In this document: positions 17,049 through 27,698 of the stretch, piece after piece
Layout of the letters: each line of letters starts with the position of its first letter
Position numbering within the stretch: position 1 is the first letter of the stretch
NCBI GenBank assembly: GCA_020073345.1
Contig: JAIQFI010000046.1
Span: 1-50,435, forward strand
Length of the DNA: 50,435 nt
Origin: Terriglobia bacterium
GTDB lineage: Bacteria; Acidobacteriota; Terriglobia; Bryobacterales; Bryobacteraceae
Direction: 5' to 3'
Notes under the pieces: model-generated
Told to the model about the DNA's origin: nothing
The model's database searches: none
What the model saw: only the letters and a program-made list of their open reading frames with translations
Translations under genes and position numbers: made by a program

Positions 17049-17725
17049 TCATCCCCTGCATCGACCTCATGGACGGTAAGGTCGTCCAGCTCGTTCAAGG
17101 CCGTGAAAAAGCGCTCGAAGGCGACGCGCCGCTCGAGATGCTGCGAAAGTTCGCCGCGTTCCCCGAAATCCAGGTGATCGATCTGGATGCCGCGATGGGC
17201 AAGGGCGAGAATGCTTCGCTCGTCGAGCTCCTGGCCGCGCGAGCCCGCTGCCGCGTGGGGGGCGGAGTCCGAACGCCCGATCGCGCCCGCCGATTGATCG
17301 AGCAAGGCGCGCACCGCGTGATCGTCGGCACAGCGGCATTCACTCCAGCCTTCGAACAAATCGCGGCAGCAGTCGGTGCCGAGCGCCTGATCGTCGCGCT
17401 GGATTCCAAAGGCGGCAAGATCGTTGTCAAGGGCTGGCAGGAGGCGACGAACTTCGCTGCGGAAGAAGTGATCGGCCGGCTGGAACCGTTTTGCAGCGGG
17501 TTCCTGTGCACCTATGTCGATAAGGAAGGCATGATGCAGGGCACGGACCTCGACTGGTTCCGCCGTCTGCGCGCGGCCACGAAGCACGAGATCACCGCTG
17601 CCGGGGGCATTACGACGCTCGACGATATACGCGCGCTCGCCGCGCTCAACATCCACTCGGCGCTCGGCATGGCGATCTATACCGGCCGCCTGGATCTAGG
17701 CGAGCTTGCTCGAATGCAAGAGTAA
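17045..17725 (+). CDS. hisA: ProFAR isomerase, slightly short
   Basis: The 226-residue TIM barrel isomerises ProFAR to PRFAR. Catalytic Asp7 ('[14 protein letters not shown]') and Asp120 ('[17 protein letters not shown]') are visible, as are phosphate loops '[11 protein letters not shown]' and '[12 protein letters not shown]'. It is about 15 residues shorter than most bacterial HisA. ATG 17045 overlaps the hisF stop. The last 30 nt overlap the end of the convergent gph-like gene, so the operon's transcript must run into that gene or terminate inside it. Confidence 0.94.
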   Translation: MIIPCIDLMDGKVVQLVQGREKALEGDAPLEMLRKFAAFPEIQVIDLDAAMGKGENASLVELLAARARCRVGGGVRTPDRARRLIEQGAHRVIVGTAAFTPAFEQIAAAVGAERLIVALDSKGGKIVVKGWQEATNFAAEEVIGRLEPFCSGFLCTYVDKEGMMQGTDLDWFRRLRAATKHEITAAGGITTLDDIRALAALNIHSALGMAIYTGRLDLGELARMQE

Positions 17726-18363
17726 CTGGGCCGGCTCGTCGATCCAGTAATCCGGCTCCCACCGGGCCATTTCCTGGTGATTCCCGTAGCCCCACCGCAC
17801 AGCGCAGGTCCGCACGCCGGCGCGACGGCCTGCCTCCATATCCGCCGCCGAATCGCCCACCAGGAGGCACTCTTGCGGATCGGCACCCAAAGCCCGCAAT
17901 GACGCCAGGATCACATCCGGCTCGGGTTTGGCGGGAAATCCGTCCGTGCCTTGCACATGATCGAAGTGCTGGATCAGTCCGAACTGCTCCAGTACGCCGC
18001 GCGTAGTCTGGGTAGTCTTAATAGTCGCGGTTGATTTGCGACCGCCTAACGAGCCGAGCATCTCCGCCACTCCGATAAACACACGCGTGGCAGCGTGCTT
18101 TCGGCCCCAGTAAGTAGTTCGGTAGCTCTGAATGAGAGGTTCTATGGCGTCGCTGGCGAAGCCTAGATCCTCGAACAGGCCGGTCAAGTGGCGCCCGATG
18201 TAACCCCGCAGGAACTCTTCGGAAACGTCATCCCGGCCGTTCGCGGCTAGTACTTCCCGCTGCGCCGCGCAGATATCCGGCGCGGAATCCATGAGGGTCC
18301 CGTCCACGTCGAACAGATAGACAGGAAAAGGCGGGACAGGCTTCAGCCTGCCGATTTGCTCCA

Positions 18364-18364
<1 letters not shown>
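17696..18364 (-). CDS. gph: HAD hydrolase, phosphoglycolate phosphatase-like
   Basis: This 222-residue HAD phosphatase has 'YLFDVDGTLMDSAPD' (motif I), a four-helix cap (about 30-100), 'KSTATIKTTQTTRGVLEQFGL' (motif II region), 'PAKPEPDVILASL' (motif III Lys) and 'LLVGDSAADMEAGRRAGV' (motif IV). Phosphoglycolate phosphatase is the nearest common annotation, but HAD substrates are hard to predict. Its ATG overlaps the ftsH stop by one base (TAATG), so the two are coupled. Its 3' end overlaps hisA. Confidence 0.85.
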
Positions 18365-20280
<1,916 letters not shown>

Positions 20281-20346
20281 TGAGTGTCTCGACTTCCCCC
20301 ACTACTACCCCTCATGATTAAAGACGTTAGGCATACGCCAAAAGAT

Positions 20347-21696
20347 TCATCGTTCAACCGGAACCTCACTGACTCGCAGGCGAAATCGCTTCCCGTTGTC
20401 CGCCTGCTTTCCAAACTCCGCTGCCGGCCCGAAGTCCCGAGCCCACAGGATCTTATCCCCACAACAGAGAATCGGCCAGAACGGACGGCGCCAAGAGGGT
20501 ACGCGCTGCCGCTGGAACAGTTCTTTGAGCTTCCGATCATGGGCGTGCCCAACCGGACAATAACGATCTCCCGGTCTCCAGCCACGGAGTACCAACCTCT
20601 CCGGAATCCTGCGGAAATACAACTCTGACTTCAGCGTAGCACAGGCGTCCGCCCCCTGCGTCTGACGGATAACATCCAAACAAATCATGGAATTGCCGTC
20701 GGGAGCCAGGCATCGCCCCGGGACTTTCACCTCCCCTCCGGCAGGTTGTGGGCTTCCCGGTACTTGCAGACGAATCCAATCAAACGACCGAATCGCCTGA
20801 ATCCCAGGCAATTCTGTCTTTCCCCCAGCTTCGGGCAGTTCCAGAACGTGTTCGATATGGCTGAATTGGACTGCATGCAAGTTCCCTTTGACTTGCCGGA
20901 TCGCGTGCCGGATCAGCCGCCGCGCCTCCGCACGGGGCAACTGGGCAAGTTGCTGTGCGGGAATCTCCACCGCGCCAGAAGAGCCCGTAAACATCTGCCG
21001 ACCAAGACGAGCGACCTCCGCCGCCCACCAGCGCTCTTCCTCATAGGCCAGATCCGCCAGGTGCGCCAGCGTCTCGGTCAGGCGCGGGTTCCAGTCCTGT
21101 TTCAGTCGCGGCAGCAGCTCATGGCGGATCCGGTTGCGCGCGAATCTCGGCTCTAGATTGCTCGCGTCTTCGCGCCAGGGAATGCCTCGTCCACGAAGGA
21201 ACGTCTCCACCTCGCCGCGCGTCACGCCGAGAAGCGGCCGGATCAGACCCTCGGCGGTAACGGGCAGAATCCCGGCCAATCCAGCCAGCCCCGCGCCGCG
21301 CAGCATGCGGAAGAGCACGGTCTCAGCCTGATCGTCGCGTGTGTGGCCCAGAGCTACCCGGTCGGCAAGACCACACTGGATCAGGCCGTAAAAAAACTCG
21401 CGCCGCGCGCGCCGCGCCGTCTGCTCCAGGTTCCCAGCACCACACGGGGCTACCGTGAAATGGAACTGCAGCTCCATTTCACGGGCGATTCCAGCCACAA
21501 ACCGTTCGTCCCCTTCGGAGTCTTCGCCTCGAAGCTTGTGATTGACGTGCGCGACTCCGGTAACCCGGATTTTCAATTCCCGCAGGAGGTGCAGAAGGCA
21601 AACCGAGTCCGGGCCGCCCGACACCGCGACGATCACGCGAGCGCCCGGCGCCAGCATGTTGTAACGGGAAATGGTCGCGGCGACTCGCTGCAGCAC
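20347..21696 (-). CDS. tilS: tRNA(Ile)-lysidine synthase
   Basis: The 449-residue protein has the PP-loop 'VIVAVSGGPDSVCLLHLL' near residue 23, then 'HVNHKLRGEDSEGDERFV', 'ALGHTRDDQAETVLFRMLRGAG' and 'RPLLGVTRGEVETFLR', all TilS motifs, and a C-terminal substrate-binding domain. It converts C34 of tRNA-Ile(CAU) to lysidine, an essential step. The start is GTG 21696 with CATAAT exactly 6 nt upstream and no Shine-Dalgarno, so the mRNA may be leaderless. tilS upstream of ftsH is a widely conserved pair. Confidence 0.95.
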   Translation of the reverse strand: MLQRVAATISRYNMLAPGARVIVAVSGGPDSVCLLHLLRELKIRVTGVAHVNHKLRGEDSEGDERFVAGIAREMELQFHFTVAPCGAGNLEQTARRARREFFYGLIQCGLADRVALGHTRDDQAETVLFRMLRGAGLAGLAGILPVTAEGLIRPLLGVTRGEVETFLRGRGIPWREDASNLEPRFARNRIRHELLPRLKQDWNPRLTETLAHLADLAYEEERWWAAEVARLGRQMFTGSSGAVEIPAQQLAQLPRAEARRLIRHAIRQVKGNLHAVQFSHIEHVLELPEAGGKTELPGIQAIRSFDWIRLQVPGSPQPAGGEVKVPGRCLAPDGNSMICLDVIRQTQGADACATLKSELYFRRIPERLVLRGWRPGDRYCPVGHAHDRKLKELFQRQRVPSWRRPFWPILCCGDKILWARDFGPAAEFGKQADNGKRFRLRVSEVPVER

Positions 21697-21702
21697 GCTC
21701 TC

Positions 21703-21708
21703 ATTATG
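21703..21708 (-). promoter_or_regulatory. -10 element of tilS, leaderless spacing
   Basis: CATAAT (complement of 21703-21708), six bases, then the GTG start of tilS. It matches TATAAT in five of six bases. Confidence 0.5.
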
Positions 21709-21728
21709 GCGTGCTGTGCGCCGTGAGA

Positions 21729-22760
21729 TCAGCGCTTCTGGATGTGGATGCCGCCGCCCGAGGTACGCAACTGCAGCAAAGGGCCACCGCCGTTGATCGC
21801 TGCGCGCAGACTCTGCCGGTCTCTGGACCCGGCCCCAACGGGAAAATCCGTCGAGACCCCGCCTCCACTCGTGTTCGCATCCACATCGACATGCACGCTG
21901 CCGGCAAGCTCGACGTTAATGCTTCCGCCGGAGGTGGATAATCGGCTCGGTTGGTTGGGTTGCGACAAAAGACTGGCGGTTACGCTGCCGCCGGACGTCG
22001 AGGCATCCACCGCGCCGGTAGTCTCCCGAATCGTGATGCTGCCGCCTGAAGTGTGGGCGCTCACGTGCCCGGTCGCCCGCTTCACTTGAACGGAGCCGCC
22101 GCTGGTCGAGGCATCCACGTCTCCGGCCACGTCTTCGACCCGAATCCCGCCCCCCGATGTGCGCAGCACTGCTTTCCCGCGACCGCCTTCGAGCGAAATG
22201 CTGCCACCCGAAGTATTCCCTCGGACCGGTCCATCGATGCGTCCGAAATTCAGCGCGCCGCCCGAAGTGCGTGCTGCCACCTCGCCCTTTAGATCGCCTA
22301 CGGAAATTCCACCGCCCGACGTGGTCAGATCCACGCTGAACTCCCGCGGCACGGACACACGGTACTCCACCTGCCGCAGCCAATCGTACTCGAGGCATTT
22401 CCAGTCGCGGCAGGGAGAGCGGTTGAACCAGCCCCAGAGCGGACCCCAGACAGGGCTCGGCTTCCAACCGTCTTTGAACCGCCCGTTCACCCGGATGTCC
22501 GAGCCCACCTGGCTAACTTCCAGTGAAAAATCCTTGAGCATCCGGTCGAATGCCGCCCGCGACCACGGGTTGCCGCGGAAATACACCTCGACCTCGGCCG
22601 AGCGGGTTGCGCCCGGCTGCACCTTGATCGCGCCCCAGTCAGCCGTTAACACCATGCGTCCGGAGGAACTAACGGGGATCGACCGCCGCACGTAGTCCTC
22701 CGTATCGCCAAACAGGCCGACGGCGCCCGCCAGGGCAATGGCCAGGACGGAAGAGCGCAT
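21729..22760 (-). CDS. DUF4097-like secreted beta-solenoid repeat protein
   Basis: This 343-residue protein has an N-terminal signal sequence (about 1-18). The body carries ten copies of the motif TSGG followed by [SGA][ILV]. Copies start at residues 147, 165, 183, 201, 219, 237 and 255, an exact 18-residue period, then at 276, 297 and 333. Such spacing fits one turn of a beta-helix, as in the DUF4097 (adhesin-like) family. A Cys pair (117, 122) lies before the repeats. AGGAGG precedes the ATG. Function is unknown; a surface or periplasmic role is inferred. Confidence 0.8.
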   Translation of the reverse strand: MRSSVLAIALAGAVGLFGDTEDYVRRSIPVSSSGRMVLTADWGAIKVQPGATRSAEVEVYFRGNPWSRAAFDRMLKDFSLEVSQVGSDIRVNGRFKDGWKPSPVWGPLWGWFNRSPCRDWKCLEYDWLRQVEYRVSVPREFSVDLTTSGGGISVGDLKGEVAARTSGGALNFGRIDGPVRGNTSGGSISLEGGRGKAVLRTSGGGIRVEDVAGDVDASTSGGSVQVKRATGHVSAHTSGGSITIRETTGAVDASTSGGSVTASLLSQPNQPSRLSTSGGSINVELAGSVHVDVDANTSGGGVSTDFPVGAGSRDRQSLRAAINGGGPLLQLRTSGGGIHIQKR

Positions 22761-22817
22761 AGATCCTCCTACTGAGAATCTATTACGTCAACCAGCGGTC
22801 AAAAGATGCAAATATTC

Positions 22818-23576
22818 TCAGTTTTCCCGCTGGGGACCAAACCCCAACCCGTGCGCCAGATCCTTGTTGTTTTCGGTGCAGGCGTACTCCATGGGCTGCT
22901 TGCCCAGAGCCATGTGGGTAAACACCCGGGTAAAGGTCCACGGTTTGGTGTAAAACTTGGGATCCTCCACCCATAGATCGTGCTTCAGATGGTCCCAGTC
23001 GGGCCGCGACCAGCGTTCCACCACGTGCATCGCGTCGCTGTGCGGATGCGCGTCGTCGTCCACCCAGCTCAGCTTGTCCTTGAAGCCGATCGAGTCGATC
23101 ACCAGCGTGTCGCCCTCCCAGCGGCCGACGCCGTGCCCGAAGAACGACTCCTCGATATCTTTCATCGGCGGTTGCGGACGGCCGTCCAGCGGGATCGAGC
23201 GCCACGCGGTCATCAACTCGTACAGGAACGCCAGGCGGTTCGAGTTTTGCACGATCTCAAACGGCACGCCGCTGATGCTCGCGCGCGGCACTCCCGCGAA
23301 GAGGCATAGTCCTTCGGGATTGATCGACTGGGTCATGTTGTAGCGATACGCGGCTTCGCCCGCCGGCGTGAAGGGAGGACCGCCTACGCTCTCGAACATG
23401 TTCCGCAGCAGCGGCCCCTGCCAGAATCCGGAAAGATCCGGCTTGCCGTCCGGCATCCGGGGCGTGGCCTTCGCTGGTTCTGCTTTGGCTTGTCCCTTGG
23501 CTGCTTTCGACTGTCCGGCAACAGGCAACGCGGCCAACGCCGCGACGGTTAGAATGATCGCACTCATCCGTGTCAT
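22818..23576 (-). CDS. Secreted protein of the 'DGKPDLSGFW' family, unknown function
   Basis: The 252-residue product has a signal peptide (about 1-21, ending near VAGQ), a Lys/Ala-rich linker, then 'PRMPDGKPDLSGFWQGP', a motif shared by many paralogous exported proteins of acidobacteria. Further on are 'GHGVGRWEGDTLVIDSIGFKD', 'HSDAMHVVERW' and 'DPKFYTKPWTFTRVF', also typical. I know of no demonstrated function. TAGCAT stands exactly 6 nt before the ATG with no Shine-Dalgarno. It diverges from an FGGY kinase gene across only 27 nt. Confidence 0.7.
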   Translation of the reverse strand: MTRMSAIILTVAALAALPVAGQSKAAKGQAKAEPAKATPRMPDGKPDLSGFWQGPLLRNMFESVGGPPFTPAGEAAYRYNMTQSINPEGLCLFAGVPRASISGVPFEIVQNSNRLAFLYELMTAWRSIPLDGRPQPPMKDIEESFFGHGVGRWEGDTLVIDSIGFKDKLSWVDDDAHPHSDAMHVVERWSRPDWDHLKHDLWVEDPKFYTKPWTFTRVFTHMALGKQPMEYACTENNKDLAHGLGFGPQREN

Positions 23577-23582
23577 GCACCC

Positions 23583-23592
23583 ATGCTATAAC
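23583..23592. promoter_or_regulatory. Overlapping divergent -10 elements
   Basis: Plus strand TATAAC (23587-23592, preceded by TGC, an extended -10) points to the kinase GTG 11 nt away. Minus strand TAGCAT (complement of 23583-23588) ends 6 nt before the ATG at 23576. Both lie in the same 10 bp, so one site may serve both genes. Confidence 0.5.
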
Positions 23593-23603
23593 GGAAACTC
23601 ACC

Positions 23604-25052
23604 GTGAGCGCGGATCCCTTTATCGTCAGCATCGACGTAGGTAGTTCCTCGGTCCGCGCTCTGCTGTTCGACTCCGGCGCGCGCCAGATGGAGGGCTATG
23701 GCGCCCAGGTCCCTTACCGCATCCATACGACTCCGGATGGCGGCGCGGAAGTCGATCCAGACGCACTCGCGGAACTCACCATCGATTGTCTGGACGAGCT
23801 CCACCGCCAGGTCCATGAGGCCGGATTACGCGTCATCGCCGTGGCAGGCAGCGCGTTCTGGCACAGCTTCTGCGGAGTGGACGCCGCGGGCCACCCTACG
23901 CTCCCGATTCTGCATCTGCTCGACACGCGCAGCGGAGATCAGGTTGCCCATGTGCCGGATACTCACGCACGCACGGGTTGCGTGCCCCACTCCAGCTATT
24001 GGCCCTCGAAACTCCTTTGGTTGTATGCGAATCGCCGCGATGAATTTCGCGCCACGCACCGCTTTCTTAGCTTTCCCGAATATCTCTTTCTGAAACTGCT
24101 CGGAAACGCCGGCGCATCCACCTCGATGGTCTCTGCCACCGGCCTGTGGAATCAGAACGAGTCGGATTACGACGCCGAGACCCTCGCCGCGCTGCCCATC
24201 CGCCGCGGTCAACTTGCCGATCCCGCTGCTCTCGACCGCATCGAAGACCAGTTGCTGCCCGAATATCGCGCCCTGTGGCCCGCGTTCGCCAAGGCCCGCT
24301 GGTTTCCCGCCCTGGGTGACGGAGCCTGCAACAACCTCGGCAGCGGCTGCGTTTCACCGGATCGTGCGGCGCTCATGGTGGGCACCACGGGAGCCATGCG
24401 CCTGGTTTCCGACGCGCCCCAAGCGAAGGTTTCTCCCGGTCTCTGGCGCTATCGTGTCGACAAGTCGCGCTTGGTCACCGGCGGAGCGCTCTCCAACGGC
24501 GGCGACGTCTACGCCTGGATGAAACGCAACCTGGCTCTTCCCAAAGATGTCGAGGCTCGCCTCGAGACCGCCCTTCCCGGAACGCATGGCCTGACGATGC
24601 TGCCGTTTTTCTCAGGCGAACGCACCCCCTACTGGCGTGCCGACTTGCGGGGCGCCATCACCGGGCTGGCCGCTTCCACGCAAGCCTTCGATATTCTTCA
24701 CGCGGCGCTCGAATCCATCGCCCTGCGCTTTCGCGAAATCTATTGCCTGCTCGCCGGACCTTGGGGCGCCCCCGCGGAAGTGATCGCATCTGGCGGCGCA
24801 CTGCTGCATTCGCCCGCCTGGACTCAAATGATGGCGGACGCGCTCGGCCGCCCCGTCACGATCTGCACGGAAACCGAGGCCTCCTGCCGTGGCGCCGCCT
24901 TGTGGGCGCTGGAGCGGCTCAACATTATCGACGGCATTGACGCACTGCCGGCTTCGACCGGCGCGACGTTCATGCCCCGTCCCGAATATCGGGACGCATA
25001 CCAGGACCTTCTTGCCCGACAACATCGACTCTATGAACGCCTCTTCGCCTGA
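23604..25052 (+). CDS. FGGY-family carbohydrate kinase (gluconokinase-like)
   Basis: The 482-residue protein has the two-domain ASKHA fold: phosphate-1 motif 'VSIDVGSSSVRALLFD' at the N-terminus, 'AVAGSAFWHSFCGVD', 'GDGACNNLGSGCV', 'LMVGTTGAMRLV' and the C-terminal 'EVIASGGALLHSPAWTQMMADALGRPV'. It resembles gluconokinases of the FGGY family more than xylulose or glycerol kinases, but the sugar is not certain. It begins a plus-strand series with a KdsC-like phosphatase, an ACT protein and a decarboxylase. GTG 23604 follows TATAAC by 11 nt with no Shine-Dalgarno. Confidence 0.88.
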   Translation: MSADPFIVSIDVGSSSVRALLFDSGARQMEGYGAQVPYRIHTTPDGGAEVDPDALAELTIDCLDELHRQVHEAGLRVIAVAGSAFWHSFCGVDAAGHPTLPILHLLDTRSGDQVAHVPDTHARTGCVPHSSYWPSKLLWLYANRRDEFRATHRFLSFPEYLFLKLLGNAGASTSMVSATGLWNQNESDYDAETLAALPIRRGQLADPAALDRIEDQLLPEYRALWPAFAKARWFPALGDGACNNLGSGCVSPDRAALMVGTTGAMRLVSDAPQAKVSPGLWRYRVDKSRLVTGGALSNGGDVYAWMKRNLALPKDVEARLETALPGTHGLTMLPFFSGERTPYWRADLRGAITGLAASTQAFDILHAALESIALRFREIYCLLAGPWGAPAEVIASGGALLHSPAWTQMMADALGRPVTICTETEASCRGAALWALERLNIIDGIDALPASTGATFMPRPEYRDAYQDLLARQHRLYERLFA

Positions 25053-25599
25053 TCTAACCCGGGATGATCTTAGGCAGCGGGCCTCTCGAATCAAGCTCCT
25101 GCTCATGGACGTCGACGGCGTTCTTACCGACGGCCGCCTGATCAACCTCCCGGCGCCCGACGGGACCATGTTCGAGACCAAGGCCTTCGATTCGCAAGAC
25201 GGTATCGCCTTGCAGTGGCTCTCCTGGCATGGCATCGCCACCGGCGTCATCAGCGGACGCGTTTCACCCGCTACTGTCGAGCGCGCCAAACAGGTCAAGA
25301 TGAGCTACGTCTATCAGGGCCACATCGAAAAAATACCGATCCTCGAGGAGATCCTCGCGAAGAGCGGCATCACGCCGCAGGAAACCGCCTATGCCGGCGA
25401 CGATCTCACCGATGTCGTCGTCATGCGCCGCGTCGGTCTAGCCATCGCCACCGCGAATGCGCGGCCTGAGGTCAAACGAGCCTCCCACTACGTCACCACG
25501 GCGGCCGGCGGCCAAGGCGCCATTCGCGAGGTCGCGGAACTGCTCCTCCAAGCCCAGGGCCGCTGGTCGGATATCTTGAAGAAATACGAGGTGGACTGA
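25033..25599 (+). CDS. KdsC-like HAD phosphatase
   Basis: The 188-residue product matches the KdsC (3-deoxy-D-manno-octulosonate 8-phosphate phosphatase) type: 'KLLLMDVDGVLTDGRL', 'KAFDSQDGIALQWLSWHGI', 'GVISGRVSPATVERAKQV', 'YAGDDLTDVVVMRRVGL' and the tail 'VTTAAGGQGAIREVAELLL'. It lacks a cap domain, as these tetrameric enzymes do. I set the start at ATG 25033, inside the kinase gene (20-nt overlap). KDO synthesis is the usual role, but no kdsA, kdsB or kdsD is adjacent, so another sugar phosphate is possible. Confidence 0.85.
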   Translation: MNASSPDLTRDDLRQRASRIKLLLMDVDGVLTDGRLINLPAPDGTMFETKAFDSQDGIALQWLSWHGIATGVISGRVSPATVERAKQVKMSYVYQGHIEKIPILEEILAKSGITPQETAYAGDDLTDVVVMRRVGLAIATANARPEVKRASHYVTTAAGGQGAIREVAELLLQAQGRWSDILKKYEVD

Positions 25600-25601
25600 G
25601 A

Positions 25602-26258
25602 GTGGCCAAGCGAATCGGAGTAGAAGTGGGCGCCGATCCCGGCCCTGGCGTCCTGCACCAGTTGAGCGGTGTCATCGCGCGCGAGCAGGGCAACATCCTG
25701 AGCATCGAAATCGTCGAAGAGAAATCTCCGGAAACGGTTACCTATTTCGAGATCGATATCCCGGGCGACCCGCAGAGGCTGGTGCAAGGTCTGCAAGCCC
25801 TGCCCGTGGTGCATCGCGTGGCGCTGGTCCAGACCATGGAGAAGATCTTCGGCAAGCGCATCATCATCGTCGGTGGCGGCGCACAGGTAGGCCAGGTGGC
25901 GCTGGGCGCGATCGCCGAAGCCGACCGGCACAACATCCGCGGCGAACATATCTCCGTCGACACGATTCCGCTGGTCGGCGAGCAGCCCCTGGCCGACGCC
26001 GTGCGGGCCGCCGCGCGCCTGCCGCGGGTCAAGGCATTAGTCCTGGCCGGATCGCTCATGGGCGGGGAAATCGAAACCGCTGTGCGCGAGGTCCGCGCGC
26101 AGGGTCTTCTGGTCGTCAGCCTCAACATGGCCGGCAGCGTACCTGATGCCGCGGACCTCGTCGTCACCGATCCGGTCCAGGCCGGCGTCATGACCGTAAT
26201 GGCGGTCGCCGACACCGCTAAGTTCACCGTCGAGCGTCTTACGCGCAGGGTCTTTTGA
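25602..26258 (+). CDS. ACT-domain protein with a C-terminal nucleotide-binding-like domain
   Basis: The 218-residue protein begins with an ACT-like regulatory domain (about 1-80: 'IGVEVGADPGPGVLHQLSGVIAREQGNILSIEIVE'). A second domain begins 'RIIIVGGGAQVGQVALGAIAEADRHNIRGE' and ends in strands such as 'ALVLAGSLMGGEIETAVREV'. This layout recalls the DUF5612 proteins of methanogens, as far as I remember; that link needs a profile search. It probably senses a small molecule, perhaps an amino acid. It starts at GTG 25602, 2 nt after the phosphatase stop, so cotranslation is likely. Confidence 0.7.
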   Translation: MAKRIGVEVGADPGPGVLHQLSGVIAREQGNILSIEIVEEKSPETVTYFEIDIPGDPQRLVQGLQALPVVHRVALVQTMEKIFGKRIIIVGGGAQVGQVALGAIAEADRHNIRGEHISVDTIPLVGEQPLADAVRAAARLPRVKALVLAGSLMGGEIETAVREVRAQGLLVVSLNMAGSVPDAADLVVTDPVQAGVMTVMAVADTAKFTVERLTRRVF

Positions 26259-26273
26259 TATAAGAGCGTTCTG

Positions 26274-27698
26274 ATGTCCCCCGAAGAATTCCGCGCCTCA
26301 GGCCACCAGGTTGTTGATTGGATCGCCGACTACCTTCGTGACATCCGTGATCTTCCCGTCCTGCCCGATGTCCAGCCCGGCGAACTCATTGATGCCCTGC
26401 CCGCCACAGGCCCGGAGCACGGCGAATCCATGGATGTCATCCTCGCCGATTTCCGCAACTTGATCGTCCCCGGCATCACCCACTGGAACCACCCGCGCTT
26501 TTTCGCCTACTTCTCGATCTCCGCCTCCGGTCCCGGCATTCTGGGCGAAATGCTGGCAGCGGCGCTGAACGTCAATCACATGCTGTGGAAGACGTCGCCG
26601 GCGGCAACCGAACTGGAGCAAGTCACCCTGGGCTGGCTCCGTCAATGGCTCGGGCTTCCTGACAGTTATTTCGGGATTATCCACGACACCGCTTCCACCG
26701 GCAGCCTGCACGCGATTCTGGCCGCACGCGAGCTCGCTTCACCCGGAGTTCGCCTCACCGGCGAACACAACCCGCTAGTCCTCTATGCATCCGAGCATGC
26801 GCATTCCTCCATCGACCGCGGCGCTCTAGCGGCCGGCATCGGCCTCGAGAACGTCCACCACGTTCCCTCCGATGATCAGTTCCGCATGCGCCCGGATGCG
26901 CTCGCCACGATGATCGAAGCCGATCTGGCGGCCGGCAAGAAACCGTTTTGCGTGGTAGCGACAGCGGGGACCACTTCTGCTACCAGCGTCGACTCCGTCG
27001 CGCAAATCGGCGAGATCGCCAGGCGCTATCAGCTCTGGTTTCACGTGGACGCCGCCTATGCCGGCTCCGCCGCACTGCTCGAAGAACACCGCCACATCCT
27101 CGATGGCGCGACGCAGGCCGATTCGTTGGTAGTCAATCCGCACAAGTGGCTCTTCACGCCCGTAGACCTGAGCATCCTCTACACTCGTCGTCCCGACGTG
27201 ATGCGGCGCATGCTGTCGCTTGAAGAAGCGCCTCCATATCTGCAAGCGGCGGAACAGGACCGCGCCGTCAATCTCTCCGAATACAGCCTGGCGCTGGGCC
27301 GGCGGTTCCGGTCGCTCAAGTTATGGTTTGTGCTGCGGTATTTCGGACGCGAAGGAATCACCCGGATCTTGCGCCGCCATATGGAGATGGCGCGAGACCT
27401 TGCACAGCGCATCTCCACTGATTCTCGATTCGAGTTAGCCGCGCCCGTCCTGTTTTCGCTGGTGTGCTTCCGTTACCGGGGTTCGGATCAGAACAATCGC
27501 GATCTGCTCGATCGCATCAATGCCAGCGGTCGTGCGTTCTTGTCAGGAACCACGCTGCACGGAAAATTTGTGCTCCGTCTGGCGATCGGGAATATTGCCA
27601 CCACCGAAGACGACGTTCGTCAGACTTGGGAATGGATCAGGTCGTCAGCGCTTCCAGCGACTGGATCTCCCGCCGCAGAGCCTCCACGTCCGCTTTGA
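26274..27698 (+). CDS. PLP-dependent group II decarboxylase (aromatic amino acid decarboxylase-like)
   Basis: This 474-residue enzyme has the group II decarboxylase pattern: 'VPGITHWNHPRFFAYFSISAS', 'GIIHDTASTGSLHAILAARE', 'WFHVDAAYAG' (Asp259 binds the PLP ring) and 'VVNPHKWLFTP' (Lys291 forms the Schiff base). It resembles aromatic-L-amino-acid decarboxylases acting on Tyr, Trp or Phe. TATAAG lies 9 nt before the ATG. Its last 62 nt overlap the convergent histidine kinase gene; the overlapping tail (Pro/Ala/Ser-rich) lies outside the conserved fold. Confidence 0.88.
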   Translation: MSPEEFRASGHQVVDWIADYLRDIRDLPVLPDVQPGELIDALPATGPEHGESMDVILADFRNLIVPGITHWNHPRFFAYFSISASGPGILGEMLAAALNVNHMLWKTSPAATELEQVTLGWLRQWLGLPDSYFGIIHDTASTGSLHAILAARELASPGVRLTGEHNPLVLYASEHAHSSIDRGALAAGIGLENVHHVPSDDQFRMRPDALATMIEADLAAGKKPFCVVATAGTTSATSVDSVAQIGEIARRYQLWFHVDAAYAGSAALLEEHRHILDGATQADSLVVNPHKWLFTPVDLSILYTRRPDVMRRMLSLEEAPPYLQAAEQDRAVNLSEYSLALGRRFRSLKLWFVLRYFGREGITRILRRHMEMARDLAQRISTDSRFELAAPVLFSLVCFRYRGSDQNNRDLLDRINASGRAFLSGTTLHGKFVLRLAIGNIATTEDDVRQTWEWIRSSALPATGSPAAEPPRPL

